Assembly: GCF_017377775.1 (NCBI RefSeq)
Contig: NZ_JAFVLN010000008.1
Coordinates: 1 to 64,000 of the forward strand
Origin: Streptomyces sp. VRA16 Mangrove soil
GTDB taxonomy: Bacteria; Actinomycetota; Actinomycetes; Streptomycetales; Streptomycetaceae
Length of the DNA: 64,000 nucleotides
Direction: 5' to 3'
The position numbers and the translations under genes were made by a program. Of the stretch, positions 34,900-43,993 are shown piece by piece (positions within the stretch are counted from its first letter, which is position 1; each line of letters starts with the position of its first letter). Under the pieces are notes generated by a model. That model saw only the letters and a list, made by a program, of their open reading frames with translations. It was not told where the DNA came from and searched no databases.

Positions 34900-37800
34900 T
34901 TACTCGGCCGCGGCCGTGACGGCCGGCTGAGACTGCTGCTCGGCCGCCGCGGTCTTCTTCGCGGCCGTCTTCTTGGCGGCGGTCTTGGTGGCCGCCTTCT
35001 TGGCCGTCGTCTTCTTCGCGGCCGTCTTCTTGGCCGCGGTCTTCTTGGTGGCCGCCTTCTTCGCCGTCGCCTTCTTGGCCGTCTTACGGGCCGTCTTCTT
35101 GGCGGCGGGCGCCTCCTCGGCCTCATCGGCCTTCGGAGCCTCGGGCGCCTCGTCCGTGGCCGACGGGACGACCACGACGGCCGTCTCCTCGGACGCGGTC
35201 GGGGCGGTGGCCTTGCGGACCGCACGACGACGCGGGCGGGCCGGGGCCGCGGCCTCCTCCGCCGCCGGCTGAGCCTCGGCGGCCTCGGGCTCCTCGGCCT
35301 TCGGCTCCTCCGCCTTGGGCTCCGGCTCCACGACGGTCACCGCGGCGGCCTCGTCGGAGGACGCCTTCGGCGCACCGGCGGGCGCGGTGGCCTTCCGGGT
35401 GGCACGGCGGCGCGTCCGGGGCGCGGGGGCCTCGGCCGGCTGCTCCTGCACGGGCTCGGCCACCGGGGCGGCCTCGACCTCGACCTCGACGGCCGTCGGC
35501 TCCTCGGCCTCGACCGGCTTCGCGGCCCGGCCCGCCTTCTCGGCCTTGTCCGTCGTCCCGGTCTGCTCGGCCTTGTCAGCCTTCGGCGCACCGGCCGGGG
35601 CCGACGCGCGGCGCGTGGCACGGCGACGCGAGCGACCGCGGCCCGCCGCGGCCTCCGCCTCTGCGGGGCTGGAGTACAGCTCCTCCTCCGGCTTGAAGTC
35701 CGGCTCCGGGAGCGCCACCGGGGTGGCCAGCTCGGCGGCGACCTCGGCCTCGGTCTCGACGGTGTCCGCCGACTCCGGGGCCGTCTCGACGGCCTCGTGC
35801 TCGTGCAACTCGTGCTGGTGGTCCTGGTGGTCCGCCCCGCTGCCGCCGCGGCCGCGCTTCTTGCGCTTGCCGCCGCCACCGCCGGAGGAGGAGGCCTGCT
35901 CCATGTGCACGATGACACCGCGGCCGTTGCAGTGGACGCAGGTCTCGGAGAAGGACTCCAGCAGGCCCTGGCCCACCCGCTTACGGGTCATCTGGACCAG
36001 GCCGAGCGAGGTGACCTCGGCGACCTGGTGCTTCGTACGGTCACGGCCCAGGCACTCCAGGAGGCGCCGCAGCACGAGGTCGCGGTTGGACTCCAGGACC
36101 ATGTCGATGAAGTCGATGACGACGATGCCGCCCAGGTCGCGCAGCCGCAGCTGGCGCACGATCTCCTCGGCCGCTTCGAGGTTGTTCCTCGTCACGGTCT
36201 CTTCGAGGTTGCCGCCCTGGCCGGTGAACTTACCGGTGTTGACGTCGACGACGATCATGGCTTCGGTCTTGTCGATCACCAGGGAGCCGCCGGAGGGCAG
36301 CCACACCTTGCGGTCGAGCGCCTTGGCGAGCTGCTCGTCGATCCGGTACGTCGCGAAGACGTCGACCTCGGACGTCCACTTGGACAGCCGGTCCGACAGG
36401 TCGGGCGCCACGTGGTTGACGTAGCCGTGGATGGTCTCCCACGCCTCGTCACCGCTGACGATGACCTTGGAGAAGTCCTCGTTGAAGATGTCGCGCACGA
36501 CGCGGACGGTCATGTCCGGCTCGCCGTACAGCAGGCTCGGCGACGACGTCGAGATCTGCTTGGACTTCTTCTGGATGTCTTCCCACTGGGCCTGCAGACG
36601 CTCGACGTCGCGGCGCAGCTCGTCCTCGCTCGCGCCCTCGGCGGCGGTGCGCACGATGACGCCCGCGTCCTCGGGAACGATCTTCTTGAGGATGGTCTTC
36701 AGACGCGCGCGCTCGGTGTCGGGCAGCTTGCGGCTGATGCCGGTCATCGAGCCCTCGGGCACGTAGACCAGGTAGCGGCCGGGCAGCGAGACCTGGCTGG
36801 TCAGGCGGGCGCCCTTGTGGCCGATCGGGTCCTTGGTGACCTGGACCAGGACGGACTGGCCGGACTTCAGGGCGGACTCGATGCGGCGCGGCCCGTTGGC
36901 CATGCCGAGCGCCTCGAAGTTGACCTCACCGGCGTACAGCACCGCGTTGCGGCCCTTGCCGATGTCGATGAAGGCGGCCTCCATCGACGGCAGCACGTTC
37001 TGGACCTTGCCCAGGTACACGTTGCCGACGTACGAGGTCGACTGCTCCTTGTTGACGTAGTGCTCGACGAGGATGTTGTCCTCGAGCACGCCGATCTGGG
37101 TGCGGTCGCCGTTCTGCCGGACGACCATCACGCGCTCGACGGCCTCGCGGCGCGCCAGGAACTCGGCCTCGGTGATGATCGGGACGCGGCGGCGCCCCTG
37201 CTCACGGCCTTCGCGGCGACGCTGCTTCTTGGCCTCCAGACGCGTGGAGCCCTTGATGGACTGCACCTCGTCGGACGGCTTGTCGTCCTTGGCCTTGCGG
37301 GGCTCGCGGACCTTGACGACCGTGCGCTCCGGGTCGTCCGAGGACGGCTCGGCGTCGGCGGCCGAGTCACCGGCGCGACGGCGGCGACGGCGACGGCGAC
37401 GGCTGCTGCTCGAACCGCCGGAGCCGGACTCGGCGTGCGCCTCGTCGTCGTCATCGGCGTGCTCGTCGTCGGCCTCGGCCTCGGCGTCGTGCTCGGCGTC
37501 CTCGTCGGAGGCGTCCGCGTCGGCATCGGCGTCGGCGGAGTCACCGCGGCGACGGCGACGGCCACCGCGACGGCGACGGCGGGCCGGGCGGTCGCCCTGC
37601 TCGTCGTGGTCGTCGTGGTCGTCCTGGGCCTCCGGCTCGTCGGCCTCCGTGTCGGCGGCCTCCTGCTCGGCGGCGGGCTCGGGCGCGACGACGGGCTCCG
37701 GCGCGGCCACGGGCTCGGCGGCGGAGCGCTCGTCGCCGGCGCGGCGACGGCGGCGACGGCGCGGCGTCTGCTCCTCCTCGACGACGTCGGCGACGGTGAC

Positions 37801-38898
37801 GACCGCGGCCGACGGCTCCTCGACGCGCGCTTCCTCGGCCTCGGCGGCGGCAGCCGCGGCGGCGCGCTCCGGGGTCTGGAACATCGGCTCGGTGAAGACC
37901 GGCGCCTGGAACACGGCGACGGACGGGCGCTTCGGGCGACCGCCCTCCTCGGCGTCCGAGGCGTCCTTCTTCGTACGGCGCGGCTGCTTCGGCTCGGAGA
38001 AACCACCGGCGGCCTTGCGGGTGGCGCGGCGACGGGTGCGGCGCGGGGCCTCCTCCTCGGCGGCCTCGACCTGCTGCTCCTCGGCGGCGGGCTCGGCGAC
38101 CGGCTCGGCGACCGGCTCGGCGGCGACGGCCTTCGGGGCCTCCTGGGCCTCGGCGGCCTGGGCCTCCGGCGCGGCGACGGCACGGGTGGCGCGGCGGCGG
38201 CTACGGCGCGGCGCGGCGTCCTCGGCCGGGGCCTCCTCGGCGACCGGCTCGGCGGCCTGCGGCTCCGCGACGGCCTGCGGCTCATCGGCGGCCGAGGCCT
38301 CGGCGGGCGTCTCGGCGGTCGGCGCGGACACGCTGCGCGTGGCACGACGGCGACGGCGCGGCGCGGGCGCCTCCTCGGCGGCCTGCGGCTCCTCCACGGC
38401 CTTCGGCTCTTCCGCGGCCGGGGCCTCGGCGGGCGTCTCGGCGGTCGGCGCGGACACGCTGCGCGTGGCACGGCGACGACGGCGCGGCGCGGGCTCGGCC
38501 GGGGCCTCCTCGGCGACCGGCTCGGCGGCCTGCGGCTCCTCGACGGCCTGCGGCTCATCGGCGGGCGCGGCCTCGGCCTGCGCGGGCGCACCGGCGGGCG
38601 CGGAGGCGCGTCGGGTGGCACGGCGGCGCGGGCGCGCGGCGGGCGCGGCCTCCTGCGTCTCCTGTGCCGGAGAAGTCTCGGGGGTGGCGGCCTCGGCCGC
38701 CTCTTCTGCGGTGTCGAGCTCGTCCTCGGCGTCCGCGGCAGCGGCCGGTATGGCCGGCGCGGTGTCCTCGGCGGCCTTCGACGCGCCGGTGACCGGCGGG
38801 CCCGCGGGGCGCGACGCGGCCCGGCGCCGGCGGCGCGGGGGCAGCGTGTCGCTGGGGCTGTCCAGCTCGGGGTTGTTCTGTTCGGTCGGCTCGGGCAT
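34900..38898 (-). CDS. rne: Ribonuclease E/G family protein with long repeat arms
   Basis: RNase E/G processes rRNA and mRNA. The 1332-residue protein has the catalytic core in the centre (about residues 540-1010): S1-like RNA-binding region (NILVEHYVNKEQSTSYVGNV, AFIDIGKGRNAVLYAG), the DNase-I-like catalytic part with VIDFIDM, and the zinc-link motif TCVHCNGRG. The N-terminal arm (1-540) is Ala/Glu/Pro-rich and carries repeated RRRRRATRSVSAPTAETPAE blocks (DNA repeats around 38330 and 38450); the C-terminal arm has similar repeats and ends in a run of KKTAAKK units resembling histone H1. Streptomyces RNase E is known to have its core in the middle. ATG 38898 is chosen. Confidence 0.93.
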   Translation of the reverse strand: MPEPTEQNNPELDSPSDTLPPRRRRRAASRPAGPPVTGASKAAEDTAPAIPAAAADAEDELDTAEEAAEAATPETSPAQETQEAAPAARPRRRATRRASAPAGAPAQAEAAPADEPQAVEEPQAAEPVAEEAPAEPAPRRRRRATRSVSAPTAETPAEAPAAEEPKAVEEPQAAEEAPAPRRRRRATRSVSAPTAETPAEASAADEPQAVAEPQAAEPVAEEAPAEDAAPRRSRRRATRAVAAPEAQAAEAQEAPKAVAAEPVAEPVAEPAAEEQQVEAAEEEAPRRTRRRATRKAAGGFSEPKQPRRTKKDASDAEEGGRPKRPSVAVFQAPVFTEPMFQTPERAAAAAAAEAEEARVEEPSAAVVTVADVVEEEQTPRRRRRRRAGDERSAAEPVAAPEPVVAPEPAAEQEAADTEADEPEAQDDHDDHDEQGDRPARRRRRGGRRRRRGDSADADADADASDEDAEHDAEAEADDEHADDDDEAHAESGSGGSSSSRRRRRRRRRAGDSAADAEPSSDDPERTVVKVREPRKAKDDKPSDEVQSIKGSTRLEAKKQRRREGREQGRRRVPIITEAEFLARREAVERVMVVRQNGDRTQIGVLEDNILVEHYVNKEQSTSYVGNVYLGKVQNVLPSMEAAFIDIGKGRNAVLYAGEVNFEALGMANGPRRIESALKSGQSVLVQVTKDPIGHKGARLTSQVSLPGRYLVYVPEGSMTGISRKLPDTERARLKTILKKIVPEDAGVIVRTAAEGASEDELRRDVERLQAQWEDIQKKSKQISTSSPSLLYGEPDMTVRVVRDIFNEDFSKVIVSGDEAWETIHGYVNHVAPDLSDRLSKWTSEVDVFATYRIDEQLAKALDRKVWLPSGGSLVIDKTEAMIVVDVNTGKFTGQGGNLEETVTRNNLEAAEEIVRQLRLRDLGGIVVIDFIDMVLESNRDLVLRRLLECLGRDRTKHQVAEVTSLGLVQMTRKRVGQGLLESFSETCVHCNGRGVIVHMEQASSSGGGGGKRKKRGRGGSGADHQDHQHELHEHEAVETAPESADTVETEAEVAAELATPVALPEPDFKPEEELYSSPAEAEAAAGRGRSRRRATRRASAPAGAPKADKAEQTGTTDKAEKAGRAAKPVEAEEPTAVEVEVEAAPVAEPVQEQPAEAPAPRTRRRATRKATAPAGAPKASSDEAAAVTVVEPEPKAEEPKAEEPEAAEAQPAAEEAAAPARPRRRAVRKATAPTASEETAVVVVPSATDEAPEAPKADEAEEAPAAKKTARKTAKKATAKKAATKKTAAKKTAAKKTTAKKAATKTAAKKTAAKKTAAAEQQSQPAVTAAAE

Positions 38899-39146
38899 GC
38901 GGGTGGATCTCCCGTCAGGCCCCCGGGCGCCGCGCCTCATCCATGACCGGTGACGTCCGCGGCTCCTGCTAGATGTCACTAGCGGTACCGCCGGTCCGGG
39001 GCGCGTGCGCCGCACGGGGGCTCTTCTGTCTGTTCTCGCCGGTTCCGGTACGCGATGTACGTACGGCCTGGCGAAAGTCCTTGGGTGGGTGCGCTGCCCG
39101 ACCCAGGTGGCTCCCGAGTCCGAGGGCGGCGCGACGACGACCGTCC

Positions 39147-39992
39147 TTACGCGGAACCTTCCACGGCGGGCACCTTCGCGGCGGCAGAACCCGCGGCCTC
39201 CGTTTGTGGGGCGGCCTGGACTGCCTCGCGGTCGGGCGCGAGCGGGTCGGACACCGTGCCGATCTCTTCATCGAAAGGCCCCTGCGCCAGCCTGGTCACC
39301 GCTGCGGGGACCGGCGGCGCCAGGTCGGCCACGGCGCGGAGACCGGACAGGACGTCGTCGGGTCGAACGGCAGGCGTCACGTGCCGAACAACCAGGCGCA
39401 GTATCGCACAGGCCCTGTCGCCCGGCCTATCAGCCGGAACATCCGGGGTCTGTGCCGCTTCGTGCGCCTCCAGGGAGACCACGGCCTCGCGGGCGTCGAA
39501 CGTCCGCATGCCGCTCTTGGTGCGGCGCTGGACCTCGACCGTCTCGGCGGCGCGGAACACGTCCGCGGCGCGCGCGGCCTCCTCGACCGTCACACCGTCG
39601 AGCCGGAGCTCCCACACGGAGGCGGTGAGCCGGTCGGCCAGGCCCGAGGTGCGGGCCTCGACGGCGTCGACGATGTCGAGGCCGTGCGGCATCGACTCGT
39701 CGAGCAGGGCACGGAGCTTCTCGGGGTCGCGCTGCGCGGTGAGCGCGATCTCCAGGTACTCGGCCTCACTGCCCGTGCCGGTGGGTGCGGCATTGGCGTA
39801 CGACACCTTCGGGTGCGGCGTGAATCCCGCCGAGTACGCCATGGGCACCTCGGCGCGGCGCAGCGCACGCTCGAAAGCGCGCTGGAAGTCACGGTGGCTG
39901 GTGAACCGGAGGCGGCCGCGCTTGGTGTAACGCAGTCGGATGCGCTGCACCGCGGGTGCGGGCGGCGGGCCTACGGGCTGTCGCTTGCCCAG
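39147..39992 (-). CDS. TIGR03936-type radical-SAM-associated protein (DUF2344)
   Basis: The protein (about 281 residues if started at a CTG, 39992) has the conserved N-terminal core IRLRYTKRGRLRFTSHRDFQ and MAYSAGFTPHPKVSYANAAP typical of DUF2344. This family is fused to, or neighbours, TIGR03960 radical SAM proteins; the partner is at 41997-43952. No ATG, GTG or TTG in frame lies near the expected start: a CTG is preceded by GAAGGA, overlapping the end of the upstream gene, while the only canonical start is a GTG 14 codons further in without a ribosome site. The C-terminal 60 residues are low-complexity. Confidence 0.85.
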   Translation of the reverse strand: MGKRQPVGPPPAPAVQRIRLRYTKRGRLRFTSHRDFQRAFERALRRAEVPMAYSAGFTPHPKVSYANAAPTGTGSEAEYLEIALTAQRDPEKLRALLDESMPHGLDIVDAVEARTSGLADRLTASVWELRLDGVTVEEAARAADVFRAAETVEVQRRTKSGMRTFDAREAVVSLEAHEAAQTPDVPADRPGDRACAILRLVVRHVTPAVRPDDVLSGLRAVADLAPPVPAAVTRLAQGPFDEEIGTVSDPLAPDREAVQAAPQTEAAGSAAAKVPAVEGSA

Positions 39993-39996
39993 TGTC

Positions 39997-41226
39997 CTAA
40001 TCCTTCGTGAAATGCGTGAACGCGGTGTTCGTGAGTGAGGTCGTACTGCTACCAAGAGTACGTCCCTGCGCGGCCTCCGGTTCCCGCACCTCCCTGACCT
40101 GCGGTTCAGGCGCCTTGTCGGAACCGAACAGAGCGCGCCGCACATCGGCGCGCGCCTGCCGGACACTGGCGCGGGCCGCCGCGAGCGCCTGCCGCACCCC
40201 GCGCCCGGCCTCCCGCAGCGCTCCCGCGGCGGGCCGCCACACCAGATCGCGCACGGCGTGTCCGACCGGGGTCAGCACGCTGCGGTACACCCACCGGACC
40301 GGCTCCACGAAGACCCACCGCAGCAGCGTGCCGAGGAACCGGCCGACGGCCAGCGACACGTACCCGGCCACGCGCCAGGCGACGGCGAGCGCGTCCACCG
40401 TCTCCCGGGCGACGAACGCGACCGCCCGCCCGACGGGCACGAGCACCCAGCGCCACAGCGCGAGCGCGGGCAGCACGAAGAGCCACCGGACGAGGGCCGC
40501 GACGCCGTGGCCGAGCGGGGTGAGCAGATACGCGTACGTCCATGCCGCGACCGGCACGGCCACGTACCGCCACAGCGCCGCCCACGGCCACACGAACACC
40601 GCCATGGCCAGCCACCGCAGGCAGAGCCCGATCCCCGTGACCAGCCAGGCGATCGCGTGCCCGACCGGGGTGAGGACGGACGCGTACAGCCACACCGCCG
40701 GAACGACGCACAGCACCCGCGCCAGCTGTCCGAGCGCGCGCCCCACGGCGGCGGCGCCGGCCGCCAACTGCCGCCCCAGCCAGGCCAGTCCACGCCCCAT
40801 GGGCACCAGTACGTGCCGCCACAGCGCGACCCACGGCCACACGAACAACGCCATGCCCAGCCGGCTCAATCCGGTGCCGAGTGCGCGGCCGAGCGGCGCG
40901 AGCACGCGCGCGTACAGCCACACCGCGGGGACGACCACCCACACCCGTCCCAGCCGGGCGAGTCCGCGGCCGAGGGGCAGCAGGACGTACCGGCCCAGCA
41001 TCACGAACGGCCACACGAAGACGCCGTACAGCGCCCGGCCGATGACGCGGCCGAGCGGCACGAGCGCCTTCTCGCAGAGGAAGCGGCCGCCCGTGACGAG
41101 CGCGTCCCACACCAGTCGCACCGGCACGACCACGACGAGCGCGACGATCCGCACCGGCATGCGGACCGCCGCCACCAGGCAGCCCTCGGGGGCGGGAGCG
41201 GGTCGGGGCTGCTTCTCCAGGTCCAT
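39997..41226 (-). CDS. Protein of repeated Pro/Trp/Gly-Arg hydrophobic units, unknown function
   Basis: I recognise no family. The 409-residue protein consists, over residues 20-340, of about eight or nine imperfect units of roughly 30-45 residues with the pattern FVWPxxxLxRxVLxPxGRxL, for example VFVWPFVMLGRYVLLPLGR, VVVPAVWLYARVLAPLGR and LFVWPWVALWRHVLVPMGR. Each is hydrophobic with a regularly placed Pro, Trp and Gly-Arg or Gly-His, suggesting repeated re-entrant or amphipathic membrane helices. The C-terminal 80 residues are charged and helical with a Ser/Thr-rich end. It overlaps the ribosome site of the downstream DUF2344 gene and is divergent from terD. Confidence 0.75.
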   Translation of the reverse strand: MDLEKQPRPAPAPEGCLVAAVRMPVRIVALVVVVPVRLVWDALVTGGRFLCEKALVPLGRVIGRALYGVFVWPFVMLGRYVLLPLGRGLARLGRVWVVVPAVWLYARVLAPLGRALGTGLSRLGMALFVWPWVALWRHVLVPMGRGLAWLGRQLAAGAAAVGRALGQLARVLCVVPAVWLYASVLTPVGHAIAWLVTGIGLCLRWLAMAVFVWPWAALWRYVAVPVAAWTYAYLLTPLGHGVAALVRWLFVLPALALWRWVLVPVGRAVAFVARETVDALAVAWRVAGYVSLAVGRFLGTLLRWVFVEPVRWVYRSVLTPVGHAVRDLVWRPAAGALREAGRGVRQALAAARASVRQARADVRRALFGSDKAPEPQVREVREPEAAQGRTLGSSTTSLTNTAFTHFTKD

Positions 41227-41278
41227 GCAGTGTCAGACGCTGAACAGTGCCTTCCGGATCCGGATCGGACGCCGGTGC

Positions 41279-41306
41279 TTCACAAAGAGGCCGACCCAGG
41301 CACAAT
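41279..41306 (+). promoter_or_regulatory. Candidate leaderless promoter of the TerD gene
   Basis: TTCACA (41279-41284), a 16-bp spacer and CACAAT (41301-41306) resemble a housekeeping promoter, with the ATG of the TerD gene seven bases after the -10. No ribosome site precedes the ATG, which fits a leaderless mRNA. The -10 lacks the usual leading T. Confidence 0.5.
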
Positions 41307-41312
41307 CTGCCC

Positions 41313-41900
41313 ATGATTACGCTCACGAAGGAAGACGGCCCCGCGGATCTCGACGGTGTCACCCATCTCTCCATCGGGGTCTCCTGGGACCCGACCGCGG
41401 GCAGCAGCGGCGGCGTGCTCGGCGCGCTGCGGCGCAAGCAGGGCACCGACCTGGACCTGATCGCGATAGCCATCCAGGGCTCCGACCCGGTCCGGCTCGC
41501 GGGCCTGGACTCCCTGGACCCGCTGGGCAACGGCGGGCTGCTGCACAGCGGCGACAACCAGACCGGCAAGGGCGACGGCGACGACGAGACGGTCACCGTC
41601 GAGTTCGCCAAGGTGCCGCCGGTGATCACGTCGATCGTGTTCGTCGCGGCGGCCTACAAGAAGGGCAGCTCGTTCCAGAAGGCCCGGAACATCAGTTTCA
41701 AGGTGTACGACGCGACGGGCGGCAGCAGCCAGCAGGTCGCCGACATCTGGCCGAGCCTGCTCAGCGCGGACAACGGCTGCGTGGTCGCGAAGGCGGTGCG
41801 CGCCCCCGGCGACGTCTGGAAGCTGGAGGTCGTCAACGAGACGGGCAAGATCAAGCAGGGGGACGAGCGGGCGCTGATGCGTTTCGCCGTCAGCAAGTAG
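41313..41900 (+). CDS. TerD-family protein
   Basis: TerD proteins are calcium-binding cytosolic proteins linked to tellurite resistance and stress; Streptomyces has many copies. The 195-residue product opens MITLTKEDGPADLDGVTHLS and has family motifs GVSWDPTAG, DLDLIAIAI, LLHSGDNQTGKGDGDDETV (acidic calcium-type loop) and a final LMRFAVSK. It stands alone, not in a ter operon. Start ATG 41313 follows a likely leaderless promoter. Confidence 0.9.
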   Translation: MITLTKEDGPADLDGVTHLSIGVSWDPTAGSSGGVLGALRRKQGTDLDLIAIAIQGSDPVRLAGLDSLDPLGNGGLLHSGDNQTGKGDGDDETVTVEFAKVPPVITSIVFVAAAYKKGSSFQKARNISFKVYDATGGSSQQVADIWPSLLSADNGCVVAKAVRAPGDVWKLEVVNETGKIKQGDERALMRFAVSK

Positions 41901-41933
41901 CCGACTCAGTACGTCACTTGCTCAGCATGCGAT

Positions 41934-41966
41934 GAGGGGCGGCCGGTCGCACACCGGCCGCCCCTC
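41934..41966. terminator. Bidirectional hairpin terminator
   Basis: The perfect repeat gaggggcggccggt / accggccgcccctc (14-bp stem) lies between the convergent terD (+) and radical SAM (-) genes and can act in both directions. Confidence 0.9.
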
Positions 41967-41996
41967 GCGCGCGTCACATCCCGTCGGCGGGGACCG

Positions 41997-43952
41997 CTAC
42001 TTCACGACCGTCAGCGGCAGCAGCTTCTTGCCGGTCGGGCCGATCTGGATGCTCGTGTCCATCTGCGGGCACACGCCGCAGTCGAAGCACGGCGTCCAGC
42101 GGCAGTCCTCGACCTCGGTCTCGTCGAGCGAGTCCTGCCAGTCGTCCCAGAGCCATTCCTTGTCGAGACCGGAGTCCAGGTGGTCCCAGGGCAGGACCTC
42201 CTCGTACGTACGCTCACGCGTCGTGTACCAGTCGACGTCGACGCCGTACTTGGCGAGCTCCTTGTCCGCGGACTGCATCCAGCGGTCGTACGAGAAGTAC
42301 TCGCGCCAGCCGTCGAAGCGGCCGCCGTCCTCGTAGACGGCGCGGATGACGTCGCCGATGCGGCGGTCACCGCGGGAGAGCAGGCCCTCGACGATGCCGG
42401 GCTTGCCGTCGTGGTAGCGGAAGCCGATCGAGCGGCCGTACTTCTTGTCGCCGCGGATCTTGTCGCGGAGCTTCTCCAGGCGGGCGTCCGTCTCCGCGGC
42501 GGAGAGCTGCGGTGCCCACTGGAACGGGGTGTGCGGCTTGGGCACGAACCCGCCGATCGACACCGTGCAGCGGATGTCGTTCGAGCCCGAGACCTCGCGG
42601 CCCTTCTGGATCACGTTCATCGCCATGTCGGCGATCTGCAGCACGTCGTCGTCGGTCTCGGTGGGCAGGCCGCACATGAAGTACAGCTTCACCTGGCGCC
42701 AGCCGTTCCCGTACGCCGTCGCGACCGTACGGATGAGGTCTTCCTCGCTGACCATCTTGTTGATGACCTTGCGCATGCGCTCGCTGCCGCCCTCGGGGGC
42801 GAAGGTGAGGCCCGAGCGGCGGCCGTTGCGCGTCAGCTCGTTGGCGAGGTCGACGTTGAAGGCGTCCACGCGGGTCGACGGGAGGGACAGACCGATCTTG
42901 TCCTCCTCGTAGCGGTCCGCGAGCCCCTTCGCGATCTCACCGATCTCGGTGTGGTCCGCGGAGGAGAGGGACAGCAGGCCGACCTCTTCGAAGCCGGTCG
43001 CCTTGAGACCCTTCTCCACCATCTCGCCGATGCCGGTGATGCTTCGCTCCCGCACGGGGCGCGTGATCATGCCGGCCTGGCAGAAACGGCAGCCGCGGGT
43101 GCACCCGCGGAAGATCTCGACGGACATCCGCTCGTGCACGGTCTCCGCGAGCGGGACGAGCGGCTGCTTGGGGTACGGCCACTCGTCGAGGTCCATGACG
43201 GTGTGCTTGGACACACGCCACGGGACACCCGACTTGTTCGGTACGACGCGGCCGATCCGTCCGTCGGGCAGGTACTCGACGTCGTAGAACGCCGGGATGT
43301 ACACATTGCCCGTCTTCGCGAGCCGGAAGAGGACCTCTTCGCGCCCGCCCGGCCGGCCCTCGGCCTTCCACGCGCGGATGATCTCGGTCATGTCGAGCAC
43401 GGCCTGCTCGCCGTCACCGATGATCGCGGCGTCGATGAAGTCGGCGATCGGCTCCGGGTTGAAGGCCGCGTGGCCGCCCGCGAGGACGATCGGGTCGTCG
43501 AGCGTACGGTCCTTGGACGCCAGCGGGATGCCCGCCAGGTCCAGGGCCGTGAGCATGTTCGTGTAGCCGAGCTCCGTCGAGAAGCTGAGCCCGAAGACGT
43601 CGAACGCCTTCACCGGGCGGTGCGAGTCCACCGTGAACTGGGGCACCTGGTGCTCGCGCATCAGCGCTTCCAGGTCCGGCCAGACACTGTAGGTGCGCTC
43701 GGCGAGGACGCCCTCGCGCTCGTTCAGCACCTCGTAAAGGATCATGACGCCCTGGTTGGGCAGCCCGACCTCGTACGCGTCCGGGTACATCAGCGCCCAG
43801 CGGACGTCGCAGGACTCCCACGGCTTGACCGTGGAGTTGAGCTCTCCGCCGACGTACTGGATCGGCTTCTGCACATGCGGGAGCAGCGCTTCGAGCTGCG
43901 GAAACACAGACTCGACCGCTTGGGGCGCCGCGGCGGCGGCTTCGGCAGGCAT
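41997..43952 (-). CDS. TIGR03960-type B12-binding-domain radical SAM protein
   Basis: The 651-residue protein has a cobalamin-binding-like N-terminal domain (VRWALMYPDAYEVGLPNQGV, IVLAGGHAAFNPEPIADF), the radical SAM cluster motif RGCTRGCRFCQAG near residue 290, and a C-terminal cysteine cluster (CRWTPCFDCGVC) near residue 630 that could bind an extra Fe-S cluster. It is related to methylthiotransferase and bacteriochlorophyll-ring enzymes, but the reaction of this subfamily is unknown. The DUF2344 partner lies 2 kb downstream on the same strand. Start ATG 43952. Confidence 0.9.
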   Translation of the reverse strand: MPAEAAAAAPQAVESVFPQLEALLPHVQKPIQYVGGELNSTVKPWESCDVRWALMYPDAYEVGLPNQGVMILYEVLNEREGVLAERTYSVWPDLEALMREHQVPQFTVDSHRPVKAFDVFGLSFSTELGYTNMLTALDLAGIPLASKDRTLDDPIVLAGGHAAFNPEPIADFIDAAIIGDGEQAVLDMTEIIRAWKAEGRPGGREEVLFRLAKTGNVYIPAFYDVEYLPDGRIGRVVPNKSGVPWRVSKHTVMDLDEWPYPKQPLVPLAETVHERMSVEIFRGCTRGCRFCQAGMITRPVRERSITGIGEMVEKGLKATGFEEVGLLSLSSADHTEIGEIAKGLADRYEEDKIGLSLPSTRVDAFNVDLANELTRNGRRSGLTFAPEGGSERMRKVINKMVSEEDLIRTVATAYGNGWRQVKLYFMCGLPTETDDDVLQIADMAMNVIQKGREVSGSNDIRCTVSIGGFVPKPHTPFQWAPQLSAAETDARLEKLRDKIRGDKKYGRSIGFRYHDGKPGIVEGLLSRGDRRIGDVIRAVYEDGGRFDGWREYFSYDRWMQSADKELAKYGVDVDWYTTRERTYEEVLPWDHLDSGLDKEWLWDDWQDSLDETEVEDCRWTPCFDCGVCPQMDTSIQIGPTGKKLLPLTVVK

Positions 43953-43993
43953 AACCGTGGACCTTTGTGAGCTGACAGGGGTGACCCTCAAGC

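Noticed and set aside
34780..38946. A 1388-codon open frame on the plus strand opposite rne
   Set aside because: It is a mirror of the GC-rich, repeat-laden rne gene (Leu/Gly/Arg-rich, no domain), as expected from third-position GC bias.
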